DNA from: Vespula vulgaris
Lineage: Eukaryota; Arthropoda; Insecta; Hymenoptera; Vespidae
DNA length: 64,000 nucleotides
Assembly (NCBI RefSeq): GCF_905475345.1
Contig: NC_066604.1
Span: 3,874,001 to 3,938,000 of the forward strand
Direction of reading: 5' to 3'
In this document: positions 60,351 through 64,000 of the stretch, in pieces
Layout: each line of letters begins with the position of its first letter
Position numbering within the stretch: the stretch's first letter is position 1
The notes under the pieces: model-generated
Database searches by the model: none
What the model saw: only the letters and a program-made list of their open reading frames with translations
What the model was told of the DNA's origin: nothing
Position numbers and translations under genes: made by a program

Positions 60351-63300
60351 TTAGCTACTACTAGATGCTTTTGTTGGAAAATTATTATAACTGCAAGATG
60401 AACTTCCAACGATGTAATGGGAAACGCTGTTCTCTACACTTTTATAAGGCAGTTGTGCGTACAAGGCATTAATTGGATAAGCATTATTTAGAAGATAAGC
60501 AGTGGAACTACTGGATGATCCCATTGATCTTAAATACTCTTCTCGTTTTTTTGTTGCAACTTGTCTTTGAATTGTCGTAGTTGGTACATTCAATACCTAT
60601 ATCAATTGAAATATAAATAAGTATAAGAGGTACATATTGATTACTACTTATGTAATAGATGGAAGAAACTTACTTTTGGCATGCCAGATTGAATACATTG
60701 CGCTAAAATAATATCTTCTTCTTCCTCCGAAGGACTGTAACTATCTTCCGTAGGATAAAATACACTCGTTGAACTGTACGAAGTAGTATTATGTTCTTGC
60801 GTTACCTGAAAAAATAAGATAATATGTAAGTGGCAGGAATATTCCAAGGAATATATGTTTTACTTTTTCTGGTCGAAGTCTTGAGAACAGAGAGGTGGGA
60901 CATTGAGTTCTAGGCTTTGATATCTTAGTTCCTTTTAATAATGGCGATGGTGAGCATCTTAATCTAGCCTGAAAAAATATATTTATATAGTGTAACTTGG
61001 GTAAATTGGTAGTTACATGATAAGTAGTATACTAGCAATTATACTAGCGAATAATTTATGTAAAAGATATTAATAAAATACCTTTGCAGATTGTATACAT
61101 TCTATTAAAATAGCTTCGTCGTCCGAATGATTGGGACTATCATCTGAGAATTCCTTTTCATTTTCCATTGATATATGGCATAAAGGTTTAATTATTACAG
61201 GATTTTTATTGTTGGAAGTTGATTCGACGGGAGATGACGAAGGTGTCCCGCATATATTAAACTTTGGTGGCATGATCTCAGGTTTTTTTACACAAGGTAT
61301 ACTTTTCGTCGGAGGTGGGGTAATTTGTCTCACCTTTAAGCAAAAACGATTATGTAATTTTGAAATTATCTCAAAGATATTTTCTATATTCCATATTCTA
61401 TACCTTCGGTATACCCGATTGAATGCATTCATCAAGAATTTTTTCATCTTCGTCAGAAAGATTATAACTCTCATCCGAAAGATCATTTCTGTGGCATTCA
61501 AGTTCCGAAGATTTAATTGGTTCGATTTTCTCTATATCTTCTGGAACACTTGGCATAGATAACACTGAAAGATTTGATTGCGAACCAACTGGAGAGATAC
61601 CTGCTGGTGTATCTTCTGTACAATAAACATGTACTGTATCTGGGACAACAACAATTTCCATTGGTGATTTACAAATTTTAGGGACTGCCGATGACTCTCC
61701 AGAGGAAACAGAAACACAAGCTTGTGATCTATTTAATGGTGATTTCTTGTCACATGACATCAAGACACTCGATGATTTAGAATGCGTAGCTTTTGAAATA
61801 CTTTCGGTTTTTAAAGATTGTCTGTATCTGTAGTATATATATGATTATTGTCGTAACAATAATAATGCGATTAATATTACAGAATAGTTAGAATACCTAT
61901 TATTTTGCATTCCCATGCTAATACAGGCAGCTAGCATATCTTCATCATCTTCATCGCCGTCACTTATTTGTTCTGGTTGTTTTTCAACTTCTAAAACATT
62001 TACTTTTACGAAAGATGTACCTTTTTCGATATTTTGATGGACTGGTTCTGATATTTCTTCCAATTTATCTCCACTTTTGGTATAATCAGAACTTTTCACT
62101 TCGTCGTCAATAGTTAAAGAACTCAAACTTGTAGCAGTAGAAAATTCTATAGGTGTTGATTCCTCTTTAAAAGTAGCAATGTCATCTTCGAAAACACTAG
62201 TCCTTTTTACACCATATTTCGAACACACTGAAACAAATAAATACTTAACGCATTGTATTGTGGTATTTATGTAGAAATAGGAAGCTTGTGTAGCTTTACT
62301 AATTAGCAAAATTGTTAGTATGTATATTAATGTTTTTGTTAAAATATATACCCTAATAGTATATTCAATATCATTGCATACATAAATGAGAATGCGATGG
62401 TTTTACTTCTTCTTCTTGCATTTTATTCATAAAATGTGTAGATTTAATTTTTTGTATACGGGGACTGGGTGGTACAGTTTGGGTAGGAGAATCTGGCAAT
62501 TCACTTGGTGAGACCACTCCGCTTGTTCTACGACTAAAAAACAAATACTTTAAATGCTAAAAACAATGTAAAAATATACAACTTGTAACGTACAAAAATT
62601 GTATATACCTGAAATCGCTGACAACGGAGCTACGGTCATCGTGTATAGAATGCTGTTCGAAACCACTCAATGAACCAAGAGAACTACAACGTGAAAACAT
62701 TAGAGGTGTCTGTTCAGCATAAAAGTCTTGTCCACTGAACGTTACCATTTTTCCTAAAGATTATATCAAGATTTAATATCGAAGGGGAAACAGGTAATTT
62801 TTTATTTTTTGACACAAACCTTTAAAAAACGTACCTTCTTTATCGACAATACGTGAACTACTTTTAATTTCCACAGGACTATTGCTTATCGAAGCAGAGA
62901 TTAATTCGTTGCTATTTAATTCTGTTACATTAGAATTACTTGCTTCTGTTTCTGATTTACTTATAGAATCCTCTAAACTTACTTTTGATATTATTTCAGA
63001 TACATTATTGCGTTGTGCTATTTCGCTGTTAAAAGAACTGAGCGAATTAACGCAGGAAGAACTACTAGATTCTTCTTCTTTATAATAACTTATTGGTTTT
63101 TCAGGAATCATATGATTTGAACTTATATTAATAATATGCTTTTGTCTCTCTGTATTCTCTGTTATCAAATGTTGTTGCTCGTGACATTCTTCGGATCTTC
63201 TATCCTCAAAAGATATGCTTTTCTTGTGTCTAACTTCAAGTCCTTTTTTTTGTATCTTTTTAGAATGATCGTTATCTTTTGTATCTTCGACTCTTAAATC

Positions 63301-63675
63301 GGACATAGATGTTGCAGTGGAAAAATTAAAAGGTGTTTCATAAGGTGTACCTTCTGTACAATAAGTTTTAATAGTATCTTCTTGCACGCTGCCAGAAAAG
63401 TATTCAGTAGTTGGCTTTTCATCTTCGTCAGTATCATTTTCTGCATATCTTAAACTATAGTCCGTTGGTTGATCAAGATCTGTTTCTGCATAATCCCCAA
63501 ATAATACTGTTTCGGATTCACATTCTTTAATATCCTCATTCGCAGACTGATTTTTTTGTACATCATTCAAAAGATGATTTTGCTTTAATCTATTTCTTTC
63601 AACATATTTTTTACTGTAATCTACTGGTTGATCTCGTATGTCATCGTCATAAGTTTCTGTTGTATTTTCATCCAT
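60351..63675 (-). CDS. APC: APC (adenomatous polyposis coli) beta-catenin/Axin-binding region
   Basis: Nine minus-strand exons (62835-63675, 62609-62753, 62382-62533, 61897-62227, 61404-61827, 61082-61333, 60864-60968, 60674-60805, 60351-60596) join in phase to 875 residues ending at a stop. Order: two 15-residue beta-catenin repeats (RDQPVDYSKKYVE, LDQPTDYSLRYAE); 20-residue repeats (TYCTEGTP...FNFSTATSMSDL, EQTPLMFSRCSSLGSL, STPIEFSTATSLSSL, and a degenerate VYCTEDTPAG copy); one Axin-binding SAMP motif (VVSPSELPDSP); and acidic ECIQSGMPK-type motifs (ILDECIQSGIPK, ILIECIQSAK, IILAQCIQSGMPK). APC scaffolds the beta-catenin destruction complex. No armadillo repeats are seen in the window. 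The ATG at 63675 has an in-frame TGA nine bases upstream, so either the protein starts here or an acceptor at 63680 joins to exons beyond the right edge. Confidence 0.9.
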
Positions 63676-64000
63676 ATTACTTCAATTTAACAATTATTTA
63701 AATACTTTTGAAAAATTACTTGAAACAATGCAAATCGATAAAGGCACAGGTATTTTCCAAAATTACGTTAAAAACAATTCTCTAATATTACCAACATTCT
63801 ACTGGCAACACCTGTTTAACGATTAATTACAAGTTCATTTACCTGTCATTAAAAGGGTGAAATACACATGCATTTATATGTGCAGTGGTTGGTGCAGTAA
63901 TGCCGTTATGTGCGCTACCTACCGGCTAAACCCCACATTAAAAAAGATATATTAATCCATCTTGATTTAGGACAGAAACATAAATAATATAATTCGTTGG
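63676..64000 (-). other. upstream of the APC-like frame; possible 5' UTR exon or intron
   Basis: On the minus strand a GACAG|GTAAAT donor (exon end 63843) and a TTGAAG acceptor (exon start 63679) would define a 163-nt intron just before the ATG. The sequence from 63843 to 64000 has stop codons in all frames that I followed, so if it is an exon it is most likely 5' UTR. Alternatively the whole stretch is intron between armadillo-coding exons and 63675. Confidence 0.3.

Overview
This is a window of insect nuclear DNA. Evidence: spliced genes with short GT-AG introns (many 59-90 nt), metazoan single-copy housekeeping genes with insect-like divergence, CpG-dense sequence on an otherwise AT-rich background, abundant microsatellites and a piggyBac-derived gene. 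The base composition and gene set fit Hymenoptera (bee, wasp or ant), but that is an inference; no marker in the window proves the order.

Layout. (1) 1-11.2 kb is GC- and CpG-rich, microsatellite-rich DNA with no recognisable protein gene. It holds a promoter-like CpG block at about 9.6-10.4 kb and one orphan minus-strand exon candidate near 4.9 kb, and is best read as the 5' end of a gene running off the left edge. (2) 11.2-19 kb is a compact plus-strand cluster: two GTP-cyclohydrolase feedback-regulator-like (GFRP) genes flanking a BED zinc-finger gene, then ANKRD39 and a divergent alpha-tubulin. (3) 20.0-22.6 kb holds an intact piggyBac-transposase-derived gene that appears to have lost all three catalytic aspartates, preceded by a duplicated RFX/X-box-like motif and convergent with the spliceosomal gene SNRPG. 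(4) 22.6-28.3 kb is AT-rich with no gene seen. (5) 28.3-34.0 kb is INPP5A on the minus strand, whose last exon adds about 470 residues before a kept CAAX box. (6) 37.7-45.2 kb is alpha/epsilon-sarcoglycan and 45.9-49.3 kb is wolframin (WFS1), both plus strand. (7) 51.8-53.4 kb is the VIP36-type lectin LMAN2, 56.6-58.4 kb is PABIR/FAM122 (PP2A regulator) and 60.4-63.7 kb is the beta-catenin/Axin-binding half of APC, all minus strand.

The genes do not form one pathway. Several act in the secretory or membrane system (WFS1, LMAN2, sarcoglycan, INPP5A), and the rest in splicing, cytoskeleton, tetrahydrobiopterin control, PP2A and Wnt signalling. Exon coordinates were derived by hand from splice signals, reading-phase continuity and family similarity. 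Most multi-exon models close in phase from start to stop; weak points are stated in each entry.

The best candidates for unusual biology are the catalytically dead piggyBac-derived gene with its X-box-bearing upstream repeat, the paired GFRP-like genes, the CAAX-capped INPP5A extension, and an APC reading frame that may begin downstream of the armadillo repeats.
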